Source: Calothrix sp. PCC 6303 (GTDB lineage Bacteria; Cyanobacteriota; Cyanobacteriia; Cyanobacteriales; Nostocaceae). From it: a DNA stretch of 64,000 nt. The translations under genes and the position numbers were made by a program. The notes under the pieces are model-generated. The model searched no databases. It worked only from the letters and a program-made list of their open reading frames with translations, and was not told the DNA's origin. The stretch covers positions 1,364,001-1,428,000 of the forward strand of contig NC_019751.1 of NCBI RefSeq assembly GCF_000317435.1, given 5' to 3'. Shown one piece after another: positions 9,666 to 17,828 of this stretch; position 1 is the stretch's first letter, and the number at the start of each line of letters is the position of its first letter.

Positions 9666-9693
9666 TCTCAAATTATATTTAGAAGATATTTGA
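9655..9693 (+). pseudogene. HepT toxin remnant (12 codons)
   Basis: Starting at an ATG that overlaps the end of the MNT gene by 11 bases, the frame reads MSRNLKLYLEDI and stops with TGA. This matches the usual first residues of HepT (HEPN-domain) toxins and the usual overlap of mntA with hepT. The rest of hepT is absent; the next gene begins 16 bases later. Interpreted as a toxin deleted after its first dozen codons. Confidence 0.6.
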
Positions 9694-9709
9694 TTTCTCC
9701 AAAAATAAC

Positions 9710-10336
9710 ATGGTACAAACAATCCAAGCTAGCGAATTAAGCTTAGGGGAAGTCGAACAAAAATTTAACCTCCAGGAAAACTTAGATTTAAGCTTCTTCC
9801 CTGAATGGCAAAATGATTTACCCGAATTAAGCGAAACTGAAAAACAAACCCTAGACAAAATAAAAAGTAATTTTCTCTACCTCAGTAAATATCCCATGTC
9901 TGAGGAAGTAGTGAAATTGGTTGTTATATCTCCTCTACTATCTCTAGCAGGTTTTTACAGTCCACCATTTCGGCTGCGTACAGAAAATCCCATTAAAATC
10001 GCATTAGAAAAAGATGACGAAGAAGTTCGCGGCAGAATTGATATCTTAGTTCTCCAAGAACTTTTATGGGTGTTAGTAATTGAATCAAAAGAAGCAGGAT
10101 TTTCCTTAATCGAAGCCATTCCCCAAGCCTTAACCTATATGATGGCAACCCCAACTCCCCAAATTCCTGCATATAGCTTAGTCACTAATGGTAGCGAATT
10201 CCGTTTTATCAAACTGCAAGTTCAACCAACACCCGAATACAGCTTTTCCGATTTATTCACATTACAAAGACGGCATAATGATTTGTATGGGGTGGCAAGT
10301 ATTTTAAATAAAATATCGGATTTAATTAGCAAATAA
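9710..10336 (+). CDS. HSDR_N-like PD-(D/E)XK protein
   Basis: A 208-residue protein resembling the N-terminal nuclease domain of type I restriction R subunits. The likely core is VRGRIDILVLQELLWVLVIESKEAG (about residues 103-128), giving Asp plus ExK, followed by EAIPQALTYMM and a SLVTNGSEFRF strand. No helicase domain is present and no HsdM/HsdS gene is nearby, so it is a stand-alone member, which is common in cyanobacteria. It could be a mobile-element nuclease or a defence component; activity is not established. It lies just after the MNT/HepT remnant, on the same strand. Confidence 0.75.
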   Translation: MVQTIQASELSLGEVEQKFNLQENLDLSFFPEWQNDLPELSETEKQTLDKIKSNFLYLSKYPMSEEVVKLVVISPLLSLAGFYSPPFRLRTENPIKIALEKDDEEVRGRIDILVLQELLWVLVIESKEAGFSLIEAIPQALTYMMATPTPQIPAYSLVTNGSEFRFIKLQVQPTPEYSFSDLFTLQRRHNDLYGVASILNKISDLISK

Positions 10337-10410
10337 TCAACTATTTAGAACCTAATAAATTGAATGATAATATTGTGAGTTTAAGGATGAGCGTTGAGTC
10401 AATCTTAACA

Positions 10411-11016
10411 TTACCAAATTCTGCTCATACTCAACACAAAACCTGGCATCACCTCACCACAATCGATGGAATCAGGCGACTCCAATATCTCCGTCGCTGC
10501 TCCTAGTCGATAGATCTCCACCTGCTGATTTTTTGGATTAATCAGCAACCCCAACCTCACCCCCAACCGTTGATATTCCAACATCTTCTCCTGCAACGAT
10601 TTCAAATTGTCTGTCGCCGAACGCAATTCAATTACAAAATCAGGGACAATGGGAATAAACCCGACAATTTCTACCCCCTCCAACCGAGACTTCTCAATCC
10701 AAGAAACATCTGGTGATAGCTTCCCACCGCCAAACGCTGTGAAATCATAGCCCGTTGATGAGTCAAATGCTTCCCCTAGATTAGTTTGTCGATTCCAAAT
10801 ATTAACATCGGTGGCTAAGTCAAGATTTCTTCTACCACTTTCACCACCCGTTGGAGCCATAACAATTAATTCTCTATCCTTAGTTAATTCAAGCCGTAGA
10901 TCTGGGTTATCAATGCAAAGTTGATCAAAATACTCTGACGTTACAGTTAGCTTTGCATTTGTAACATTTAGCAGCAAATTGTTAACAGATGATTTAGGAT
11001 CTGTGGTAGTTGTCAT
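10411..11016 (-). CDS. Uma2 family (DUF820) endonuclease-like protein
   Basis: A 201-residue member of the Uma2 family, PD-(D/E)XK-fold proteins that are highly amplified in cyanobacteria and have no settled function. Visible features are LRLELTKDRELIVMAPTGGESGRRN (about 36-60), GKLSPDVSWIEKSRL (the Asp of the fold) and PDFVIELRS (the Glu), then the helix with KMLEYQRLGVRLGLLI and VEIYRLG. It is one of three in the window (also 39491 and 50058). It is transcribed towards the HSDR_N gene, with convergent 3' ends. Confidence 0.85.
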   Translation of the reverse strand: MTTTTDPKSSVNNLLLNVTNAKLTVTSEYFDQLCIDNPDLRLELTKDRELIVMAPTGGESGRRNLDLATDVNIWNRQTNLGEAFDSSTGYDFTAFGGGKLSPDVSWIEKSRLEGVEIVGFIPIVPDFVIELRSATDNLKSLQEKMLEYQRLGVRLGLLINPKNQQVEIYRLGAATEILESPDSIDCGEVMPGFVLSMSRIW

Positions 11017-11406
11017 ATAACCTCCAAATATCTTCGGGAGCTAGATTATGGCACCTTCTATTCTATCATTAGTATTGTAAAACCAAGACTGGAAGCCCCT
11101 TCTCTACTGGATTCTGGATTTGTACATAACCGTCAAAATAAAAGTCAAAGTTGTCAAATTCAGCAAGATTAAAACTGAGTTTCCTGCACCCCACGAGGTG
11201 TTATGAAGACAGCAGGGGAGTAGAGGCAAAATCATCTTTAGCCAAGATTTACAAAAACGGCACAAGTAACCACATTAGTTAAAGATGTATTATTTATACG
11301 AGCAAATAACTATAATTATACAGATATATACCAATACTTAATTTAACCTTTTGCCATCTTTGAGTACGGTTCCCCTACAACTAAAACGCTATAGCAGAGC
11401 AAAAAT
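11017..11406. other. Intergenic region with MITE fragment
   Basis: Divergent promoter region between the Uma2 gene and the 11407 gene. At about 11128-11143 the sequence AACCGTCAAAATAAAA matches the inner terminal part of the 12790-12900 element, a probable decayed fragment. Nothing else recognisable. Confidence 0.45.
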
Positions 11407-12453
11407 ATGAAACTCAATGGATTTTCCGTCACCATATCAGAAGGTAAGGAAACAGCAGATGGTTACGTTCAAATGAAGCATGGTACACAATACACAATCT
11501 TGCTTCAGAATGAATCCCATCGATGCTGTGACGCTGAGGTTTATCTTGATGAGCAGCTAGTCGGTATCTGGAGAATCAACTGCAATAGCACAGCACGGAT
11601 TGAGCGACCCGTACACGATCATGGTAGGTTCACCTTTTATCAAGTTGGTACCCCAGAAGCCCTTAAAGCTGGTATCAGTCAAAACAGTAGCACTGGGTTA
11701 ATTCGCGTTTTGTTCAAGCCAGAGCAGATATATTTAAAATCAGCGCCGTCCGCTTCTCGTTCTTTTATGGCTGGAGGTACAGGTTTATCTGGTCATAGCG
11801 AGCAAGAATTTATCACAGTTGAAGCCCTTGAATACGCGCCAGAGGATTTTGTGACAATCAACCTGCGTCTTGTGTCCCTGGTGGATGAACCTCGTCCCTT
11901 GTTTCATTCTACACCGATTCCCCCCGCCGTAACTGAGGAAGTTAAGGTGCAATCTCAACAGAAAGCCATGACATGGAGCATACTCAATATAACCATTCTC
12001 GATGGCAAGCCCTATGCTTTATTTGGTGCGGATGCTGTTACCAATCCCTACAGCGGAGATACTGACGTTAAGCTAGTCTTACCAATGCTTTGCATCAAAA
12101 AAATGGGTCTACCGAAACCAGCGGGACTTCAGAGTTCAACAATGACAAATGGCGGGGCAATGAGAGGTACTTGGTCTGGTGGGAAAGTAATTGTGGTTCC
12201 TGATGTGCAAGGCAAATCATTAAGTTCTCAAATGGTCGCCGATCTCCAATGTCGATTACAAGGGTTAAAGGTTTTGGGGGAGGATGGTTTTCGGATGGCA
12301 GAATTTCATGATGGTGATCGAGAAGCTGGCATTGCCGGATGGGATTTTTGGGCAGATGCTTCAGGAATAGAAATGTTGAAGATATCAGATCAGCGCTATT
12401 GGGTGAGTATTAACGATCAACCAGCTAATCCCTGGGGATGCAGCACTATCTAA
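11407..12453 (+). CDS. Unrecognised 348-residue protein
   Basis: I do not recognise a described family. Residues about 20-85 form a beta-rich module: MKHGTQYTILLQNESHRCCDAEVYLD, LVGIWRINCNSTARIERPV and GRFTFYQV. It is reminiscent of a structural or carbohydrate/virion-like beta-sandwich, but that is only impression. Residues about 155-345 form a second part with mixed alpha/beta content. No signal peptide or membrane segment is seen. The gene stands alone between repeat-rich spacers, which suggests accessory status. Confidence 0.7.
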   Translation: MKLNGFSVTISEGKETADGYVQMKHGTQYTILLQNESHRCCDAEVYLDEQLVGIWRINCNSTARIERPVHDHGRFTFYQVGTPEALKAGISQNSSTGLIRVLFKPEQIYLKSAPSASRSFMAGGTGLSGHSEQEFITVEALEYAPEDFVTINLRLVSLVDEPRPLFHSTPIPPAVTEEVKVQSQQKAMTWSILNITILDGKPYALFGADAVTNPYSGDTDVKLVLPMLCIKKMGLPKPAGLQSSTMTNGGAMRGTWSGGKVIVVPDVQGKSLSSQMVADLQCRLQGLKVLGEDGFRMAEFHDGDREAGIAGWDFWADASGIEMLKISDQRYWVSINDQPANPWGCSTI

Positions 12454-12484
12454 AAATTTTGTCTCGCCAAATAATCAAGTATTT

Positions 12485-12696
12485 AGGGCTTGCTGATTAA
12501 AGCTATAACCTTTGCCAAACAAGGGTTTTAAGCATTGTTGAACCAGACAAGTGCAAGGTTATGGCATTTAGATGCTCAAAAACCATGCACTTTGGAGAAA
12601 AATCGCGGGGTGAATTTTAGATCTAACCTCTAAAACCACCATTATTTAAGCTGTGTGGCATCTAGATTCGCTTTGTAGCTTTTTTCAGCAGACCCT
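12485..12696. mobile_element. MITE with AGGGCTTGCTGA ends and ATTT target duplication
   Basis: A 212-base non-coding element. Its 20-base terminal inverted repeats are AGGGCTTGCTGATTAAAGCT (left) and AGCTTTTTTCAGCAGACCCT (right), with three mismatches. ATTT is present on both sides (12481-12484 and 12697-12700), consistent with a 4-base target duplication. No transposase is encoded, so it would need to be mobilised in trans. Confidence 0.7.
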
Positions 12697-12700
12697 ATTT

Positions 12701-12775
12701 AGGGCTTGCTGAATAACTAAGCTGACGCGCATCTAAATTTAATAATTTAGCGTCTGAAAGCATTTGCTGCCTTAG
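12701..12775. repeat. Second, partial copy of the AGGGCTTGCTGA element
   Basis: Directly after the ATTT on the right of the first MITE another AGGGCTTGCTGAATAA end begins, followed by AAGCTGACGCGCATCTAAAT and a short hairpin (AATTTAATAATT). No matching right terminus is visible. A related AAGCTTAGACGCATCTAAAT segment occurs at about 22222-22240. A third left end lies at 24375. Confidence 0.5.
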
Positions 12776-12789
12776 ATTACCCTTTAAAA

Positions 12790-12900
12790 CTAGTAGTCTG
12801 TCAATTTTATTTTGACGGTTATATACACATCCACAATCCGGTAGAGACGTAGTAGTGCTACGTCTCTACAACCGTCATTTTTATTTTGACAGGCTACTAG
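12790..12900. mobile_element. 111-base MITE with CTAGTAG ends
   Basis: Inverted ends: CTAGTAGTCTGTCAA at the left and TTGACAGGCTACTAG at the right, then further matching TTTGACGGTT and AACCGTCA. The centre is a GTAGAGACG hairpin repeat (12844-12870) that is itself dispersed through the window. The element lies in the upstream region of phnD. Confidence 0.7.
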
Positions 12901-13097
12901 GTGCGGAACAGCTTATGAGTACTTTTTCAAAGTCATATTTAATACTTTATATCACTGCGTAAGCCCTCTAATCCACATTTCTAAGTAAATTAACTGTAAG
13001 TATTGACTTTAGGAATAAAATACTGAAGAATTTATACTAGTAATATTGATATTTATTTGCAATATTAATGCAAAAATTTAGTAAGGAACGTTAATCA

Positions 13098-14045
13098 ATG
13101 TCAAGAAATCAGAAGGTTATATTGGGAGCTGGTGCTGCGACATTAGCGTTGACAGGAATATTTGCTTCTGTTGGTGGAATGGAAGGATTAACAAATCTTG
13201 TAGCTCAAGCCCAAAATCCTAAGAGTCTAACAATAGTATTTCCTAGCAGATCGGATTCCACTGACTTACAAAATAAAGCCAATTCAGTAGCTGCATTTCT
13301 TTCCAAACAATTAGGAATGCCAGTGAAAGCGCAAGTGGGTGACGATACCGCAGCAGTTGAAGCATTGCGCGCAAATCGTGCAGATGTAGCTTTTTTGAGC
13401 AGTCGTCCAGCATTGAAGGCAGAGCAGTTAGCAAATGCCAAGCTATATTTAGCGGAAGTTCGGGATAACTACTCTGGTAGATACACTTACAATTCTGTTT
13501 TTGTAGTTCCTGCCAATAGTCCCCTGAAAGGGAAAAATACGGGTAAAGCCACACTGGAACAGTTACGTGGTAGAAAAATTGCTTTCACTTCTCCTACTTC
13601 CGGTTCAGGTTTTATTTTCCCCACCAGCGAACTAGTTAAAACCGGGTTGGTGCAAAACCGCGATCGCTTGGGCAATTTCTTTGGTCAAGTTAGCTATGGT
13701 GGTAACTATAGTAAGGCTCTACAAGCTGTGTTACGTGGACAAGCTGAAGTTGCCACAGTATCAGAGTATGCCCTATTTCCTCCCTACATTACCAGTCAAG
13801 AAAAAGCTCAATTACGAATTCTCTACAAAATTCCAGGAGTCCCCGCACATGGTATAGCGATTGATGACGATGTTCCAGCACCTATGCGTGAACGGTTAAT
13901 CAATGCCATGTTGAAGCTGAATCAATCGCCAAATAACTCATTACTGCGGAATCTTTACAATTCTAATGAATTAGTTCGTGTTGATCATACCCGCCATTTG
14001 GCACCTGTTCGTGATGCTCTCAAACGTGCTGGGATTGATCCGTAA
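13098..14045 (+). CDS. phnD: Phosphate/phosphite/phosphonate-binding protein (PhnD-like)
   Basis: A 315-residue periplasmic binding protein for an ABC importer of phosphonates, phosphite or related oxyanions. An N-terminal signal segment is visible (residues about 7-36, ending near AQAQ). The mature protein has the type II binding-protein pattern: SDSTDLQNKANSVAAFLSKQLGMPV, ALRANRADVAFLSSRPA, and the SPTSGSGFIFP ligand-loop region (about 170-180). phnC and phnE follow, but no C-P lyase (phnG-M) or phosphite dehydrogenase is nearby, so the substrate is open. Four MITE-like elements crowd its upstream region. No convincing Pho box was seen. Confidence 0.9.
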   Translation: MSRNQKVILGAGAATLALTGIFASVGGMEGLTNLVAQAQNPKSLTIVFPSRSDSTDLQNKANSVAAFLSKQLGMPVKAQVGDDTAAVEALRANRADVAFLSSRPALKAEQLANAKLYLAEVRDNYSGRYTYNSVFVVPANSPLKGKNTGKATLEQLRGRKIAFTSPTSGSGFIFPTSELVKTGLVQNRDRLGNFFGQVSYGGNYSKALQAVLRGQAEVATVSEYALFPPYITSQEKAQLRILYKIPGVPAHGIAIDDDVPAPMRERLINAMLKLNQSPNNSLLRNLYNSNELVRVDHTRHLAPVRDALKRAGIDP

Positions 14046-14072
14046 ATAATACCGGATGATTCGTGAAGGATT

Positions 14073-14093
14073 AGACGACCCACTGGGTCGTCT
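14073..14093. promoter_or_regulatory. Perfect hairpin between phnD and phnC
   Basis: A 21-base perfect inverted repeat, AGACGACCCA-C-TGGGTCGTCT, lies in the 68-base gap. It has no T-run, so it may be an RNA-stabilising or processing hairpin that favours binding-protein mRNA over the downstream genes. The ending TCGTCTCTAC also resembles the dispersed GTAGAGACG repeat. Confidence 0.5.
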
Positions 14094-14113
14094 CTACATG
14101 GAATATTTTAATA

Positions 14114-14860
14114 ATGAATGAAACTGTAATTGATTGCCAGAATTTGGAAAGCATCTATTCTAAATCCCTCAAACGACCGATTATCAACGGAGTCAATTGC
14201 CAGATTCAACGTGGTGAGTTTGTGGTTTTGTTGGGTTTAAATGGTGCAGGCAAGTCTACGTTATTGCGATCGCTTGTTGGACTTGTCCCTTTGCTGAAGG
14301 GAAATATTAGTATTGACGGGATCACAATGAACTCCCACACATTACCAAAAATTCGCCGCCAAATTGGAATGTTGTTCCAAGGTGGTGGGTTAATTCCCCA
14401 ATTATCTGCCGTTGAAAATGTCTTGTGTGGTCGTTTAGGGGTACGAAAACCTTGGCAAACTCTATTGGGATTTCCGCAAAAAGACCAACATTTAGCATTA
14501 GAACTTTTGCAGCAACTGGATTTACGCGAACAAGCATATCAAAGAACCAGCTTACTTAGTGGTGGACAACAGCAACGAGTTGCCATTGCTCGTGCTTTGA
14601 TTCAATCACCGCAAATTCTCCTTGCTGATGAACCCATCACTGGATTGGATGTTGTCGCAGCAAAACAGGTAATGGAAACCCTGTTAAAGTTAAATAGCGA
14701 TCGCGGTATTACAGTTGTGACGGTATTGCATGATTTGGGTATGGCAATGGAGTTTGCCCAACGTGCCATTGTTCTCAATGCTGGGTGTATTATTTATGAT
14801 GGCATTTGCGATAACCTGCCTACAGAATTTGCTCAACTTAACCAAACTGTATATCAATGA
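14114..14860 (+). CDS. phnC: Phosphonate-type ABC transporter ATP-binding protein
   Basis: A 248-residue ABC ATPase energising the import of the PhnD ligand. Walker A GLNGAGKST (about residues 42-50), Q-loop FQGGGLIPQ, signature LLSGGQQQRVAIARAL (about 151-166), Walker B ILLADEP and the H-loop VLHDLG are all present. Its last four bases overlap the start of phnE (ATGA), indicating translational coupling. Family assignment to PhnC rests on the flanking PhnD and PhnE. Confidence 0.9.
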   Translation: MNETVIDCQNLESIYSKSLKRPIINGVNCQIQRGEFVVLLGLNGAGKSTLLRSLVGLVPLLKGNISIDGITMNSHTLPKIRRQIGMLFQGGGLIPQLSAVENVLCGRLGVRKPWQTLLGFPQKDQHLALELLQQLDLREQAYQRTSLLSGGQQQRVAIARALIQSPQILLADEPITGLDVVAAKQVMETLLKLNSDRGITVVTVLHDLGMAMEFAQRAIVLNAGCIIYDGICDNLPTEFAQLNQTVYQ

Positions 14861-15654
14861 CAAACCTAGCAAAAATAACTAAAAACCGTTCCTGGTTAAG
14901 TAATTTATTAATCATCCCCATTATATTTTTACTAGTTATTATTTATACTTGGTCTCTTGAAGGCATAGGAATTAATACTGAAACACTTAATAATGCTTGG
15001 TTTTACGTTACAGATTTTATCTCCCGTTTTTTTCCACCTAATTTCGATGTTTTAGAAAACGCTTGGAAAGCATTAGTCCAGACTATTCAAATGTCTCTAT
15101 GGGGAACCACAGTTGGGGCTATTGTATCAGTACCAATTGCCATCGCAAGTTCTAGCAATGTTGCACCGATATGGCTGCAATGGTTAGCGAATTTTTTACA
15201 AAATACAGTTCGTTCTGTACCATCAATAATTCTCGGTTTAATATTCGTTGCTGCAACGGGATTAGGGGCACCTGCGGGTACGTTGGCTTTGTCCATATAT
15301 ACGATAGGTTATCTTGCTAAATTTTATCAGCAGGCTATAGAAGCAGTTAATCCACGTTCAATAGAATCTTTACGAGTAATTGGTGCTTCTAGATGGCAAA
15401 TTGCTCAATACGGAATTTTGCCCCAAGTTTTACCACTTGCCCTAGGTTATACGCTGTGGATGTTTGAATATAATATCCGTGCGGCTTCGGTTTTAGGTGT
15501 GGTTGGTGCAGGTGGTATTGGTTTTGAGTTGAAAAGTTATATTGATGGGTTTGAATATAACAAAGCGACGACATTTATGTTGGTGCTTTTGGTGGTGGTG
15601 ACAATTATCGATTTTTTGAGTAGTCTGATTCGTAGAAAGTTAGATGCAATTTAA
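14857..15654 (+). CDS. phnE: Phosphonate-type ABC transporter permease
   Basis: A 265-residue inner-membrane permease with about six hydrophobic segments. The first is at residues 15-33. The coupling-helix region reads EAVNPRSIESLRVIGASRWQIAQYGILPQ (about 166-195), close to the EAA motif of PhnE proteins. It completes the phnD-phnC-phnE set and ends about 80 bases before the IS element, so any further operon genes might have been separated by that insertion. Confidence 0.9.
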   Translation: MTNLAKITKNRSWLSNLLIIPIIFLLVIIYTWSLEGIGINTETLNNAWFYVTDFISRFFPPNFDVLENAWKALVQTIQMSLWGTTVGAIVSVPIAIASSSNVAPIWLQWLANFLQNTVRSVPSIILGLIFVAATGLGAPAGTLALSIYTIGYLAKFYQQAIEAVNPRSIESLRVIGASRWQIAQYGILPQVLPLALGYTLWMFEYNIRAASVLGVVGAGGIGFELKSYIDGFEYNKATTFMLVLLVVVTIIDFLSSLIRRKLDAI

Positions 15655-15734
15655 CTAACTTTAGGGGTCTAAAGTTTGATATGATTTTCACGCTTTTTGT
15701 TCATACAGTTTTTGTGTCATCGACTGGTTCCTAG

Positions 15735-17481
15735 AGCACCAGTCCAGTAGAAGTAGTTGACAAGATACATAGTTTTTGCAGAGGCTAATTTATAGGAGAA
15801 TAAGGAGAATAAGGTATGAGGAGTGCAAACTATGCGTCCATTAATATGGGAACCTCCAATCTCCCTGTCAAGCAAAGAAGAAAAAGTTGCGAAACGTATA
15901 CGCAAAGCAAAGTTATTTGTATTTTTGCGGCAAATACGACACGAATTATTTGACCCAGACTTCCAAACGGAGTTAGCAAGGGTATTCAAGGACAGTAGTG
16001 TTGGTTTATCTCCAATACCACCAGCACAACTTGCACTTGCAGTAATTTTACAAGCATATACAGGGGTTTCAGATGACGAGGCAATAGAAGCGATTGAAAT
16101 GGATAGGCGATGGCAGCTAGTTTTAGATTGTCTCGATTGTGAACAAGCTCCATTTGGCAAAGGGACACTAGTTAGATTTCGTGCGCTTTTGATGTCAAAG
16201 TCTCTTGACCAGAGGATTGTGGCGAAAACAGTTGAAATGGCACATTTTCATGAAGGTTACAATCCGAAGTCGTTAAAAGTAGCCTTAGATTCAAGCCCGT
16301 TATGGGGAGCGGCACGTGTGGAAGACACGTATAATTTGTTAGGTCATGCACTAAGGAAAGCATTATTCGTAATAGCTCAGAATTATGAACAGGACGATTC
16401 TGGTGTTACAGGCGTTACAGCGACTATCGGTGCAGAAATCATCACGGGAACGAGCCTGAAAGCTGCCTTAGATTTAGATTGGGATGACCCGGAAGCTCGT
16501 AATGTTGCACTATCTACAATATTGCAAACATTAGACTCAGTTGAGTCTTGGGTCAAACAAAAAACTGATTTGGATGAAAAAACAAGCACTCAAGTCAACA
16601 AGAGCATTGAAGATGCGAGGCAAATTGAATCACAAGATGTTGAGGAGAAATCTGATGGCTCCCCAAAGCTCCGTAAAGGTGTTGCTAAAGATAGACGCAT
16701 TTCAATTGAGGATGAGGATATGCGTCATGGTCGTAAAAGTCGCAGCCAAAAAATTGATGGTTACAAACGTCATATTTTCAAAGACTTAGAATTGCAAATG
16801 GTAAGAGCTGTTGGTGTTACCAGAGCAAACGAACCAGAAGCATCTGTAACTATGGCAATTGAGTTCGACTTAAATGCCCAGAACGTAACAACTCTTGACA
16901 TCAAAGAGCTACATATTGACCGTGCATATTTAGCTAGTCATTGGGTTAAACAACGCACACCTGATATGACTATTATTTGCAAGGCATGGAAAGTCCGCAA
17001 CGGTAATTTTTTTGATAAAAATGCCTTTGTTCTGGATTGGGAAAATCATTTCATTCGCTGTCCCAATGGAGTTAGTTTACCCTTTAATGAGGGGACTGTT
17101 GTCCACTTCCCCAAACACGAATGTCAAACCTGTCCTTTACGCTCTCAATGTACAGAGAGTAAGCAAGGTCGCAGTATCTCTATTCACCCTGACGAGTCTC
17201 TACTTGTAGAGCTACGGGAACGTCAAACTACACAGAGTGGACGTGAGAAACTCCGCGAGCGCGTTAGTGTTGAGCATAGTTTAGCTCATATTGGTCAGTG
17301 GCAAGGAGATAAAGCTCGCTACATTGGCTTACGCAAAAACCTTTTTGACCTTCGACGTATGGCTGTTGTTCATAATCTCCACGTTCTTGCTCGTATGTTT
17401 GAAACTAATAATAAAGAAATTTCTAATTTTAATAATTCATACTCTGCCTGATTTGTCAATATCTTCTACTGGACTGGTGCT
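15735..17481 (+). mobile_element. Intact IS1182-like insertion sequence
   Basis: A 1747-base element with perfect 19-base terminal inverted repeats (AGCACCAGTCCAGTAGAAG at 15735-15753, its complement at 17463-17481). Similarity continues inward towards TTGACAA. CTAG flanks both ends (15731-15734 and 17482-17485). It could be a target duplication, although CTAG is its own reverse complement. Joining the flanks restores TGGTTCCTAGGCTCTGCC, a palindromic repeat like the one at 2599, so the element inserted into such a repeat. Confidence 0.85.
15832..17451 (+). CDS. IS1182-family transposase
   Basis: A 539-residue DDE transposase. The N-terminal DUF772-type domain (about residues 30-120) includes PIPPAQLALAVILQAYTGVSDDEAIEA. 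The catalytic core shows ALDSSPLWGAARVEDTYNL (first Asp, about 150), then LHIDRAYLASHWV (second Asp, about 367) and the C-terminal REKLRERVSVEHSLAHIGQ with Glu. A Cys cluster (CQTCPLRSQC) precedes it, as in this family. The frame is intact, so it is probably active. Start at the ATG is preferred to a GTG three codons upstream. Confidence 0.88.
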   Translation: MRPLIWEPPISLSSKEEKVAKRIRKAKLFVFLRQIRHELFDPDFQTELARVFKDSSVGLSPIPPAQLALAVILQAYTGVSDDEAIEAIEMDRRWQLVLDCLDCEQAPFGKGTLVRFRALLMSKSLDQRIVAKTVEMAHFHEGYNPKSLKVALDSSPLWGAARVEDTYNLLGHALRKALFVIAQNYEQDDSGVTGVTATIGAEIITGTSLKAALDLDWDDPEARNVALSTILQTLDSVESWVKQKTDLDEKTSTQVNKSIEDARQIESQDVEEKSDGSPKLRKGVAKDRRISIEDEDMRHGRKSRSQKIDGYKRHIFKDLELQMVRAVGVTRANEPEASVTMAIEFDLNAQNVTTLDIKELHIDRAYLASHWVKQRTPDMTIICKAWKVRNGNFFDKNAFVLDWENHFIRCPNGVSLPFNEGTVVHFPKHECQTCPLRSQCTESKQGRSISIHPDESLLVELRERQTTQSGREKLRERVSVEHSLAHIGQWQGDKARYIGLRKNLFDLRRMAVVHNLHVLARMFETNNKEISNFNNSYSA

Positions 17482-17486
17482 CTAGG

Positions 17487-17828
17487 CTCTGCCTGGAAAC
17501 CCTGACTTTGAGACTCTGCCTCTTATCCAGACTGGAAGCAGAGCCTCCAAATCTCTATTCCTTGCCAGAGACAAGGAACAAGTTATGTCACAGATATTGC
17601 GTGAACTTTTAGCTGCAAAAAAGCACAGAGTCAACAGCCTAGTACGTCAAGGCAGTAGTGAGTAGGGGAAAGCCTTTATTACTGCGCCTTTCACGCCCCC
17701 GTTAAGTTCGTGCTGTTTTGTGTCGGGGTTAAATCCCCGTTACAAAACATAATTGCTAGCTACCGCTTCTCGCTCTGCGAGTGATGTTGGAAGCCCTAAC
17801 CTCAGCGAAGCAGGTTGGGGTACCTCAC
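17487..17828. other. Intergenic stretch with repeat debris and hairpin
   Basis: Begins with the right half of the palindromic repeat split by the IS, with further GCAGAGCC-type copies around 17510-17550. At 17715-17748 a 34-base inverted repeat (GTTTTGTGTCGGGG / CCCCGTTACAAAAC) forms a strong hairpin that could terminate the gldG-like operon on the minus strand. No gene seen. Confidence 0.55.

Noticed and set aside
13000-13097. Pho box upstream of phnD
   Set aside because: No convincing tandem CTTAACC-like repeats; only scattered TTAA.
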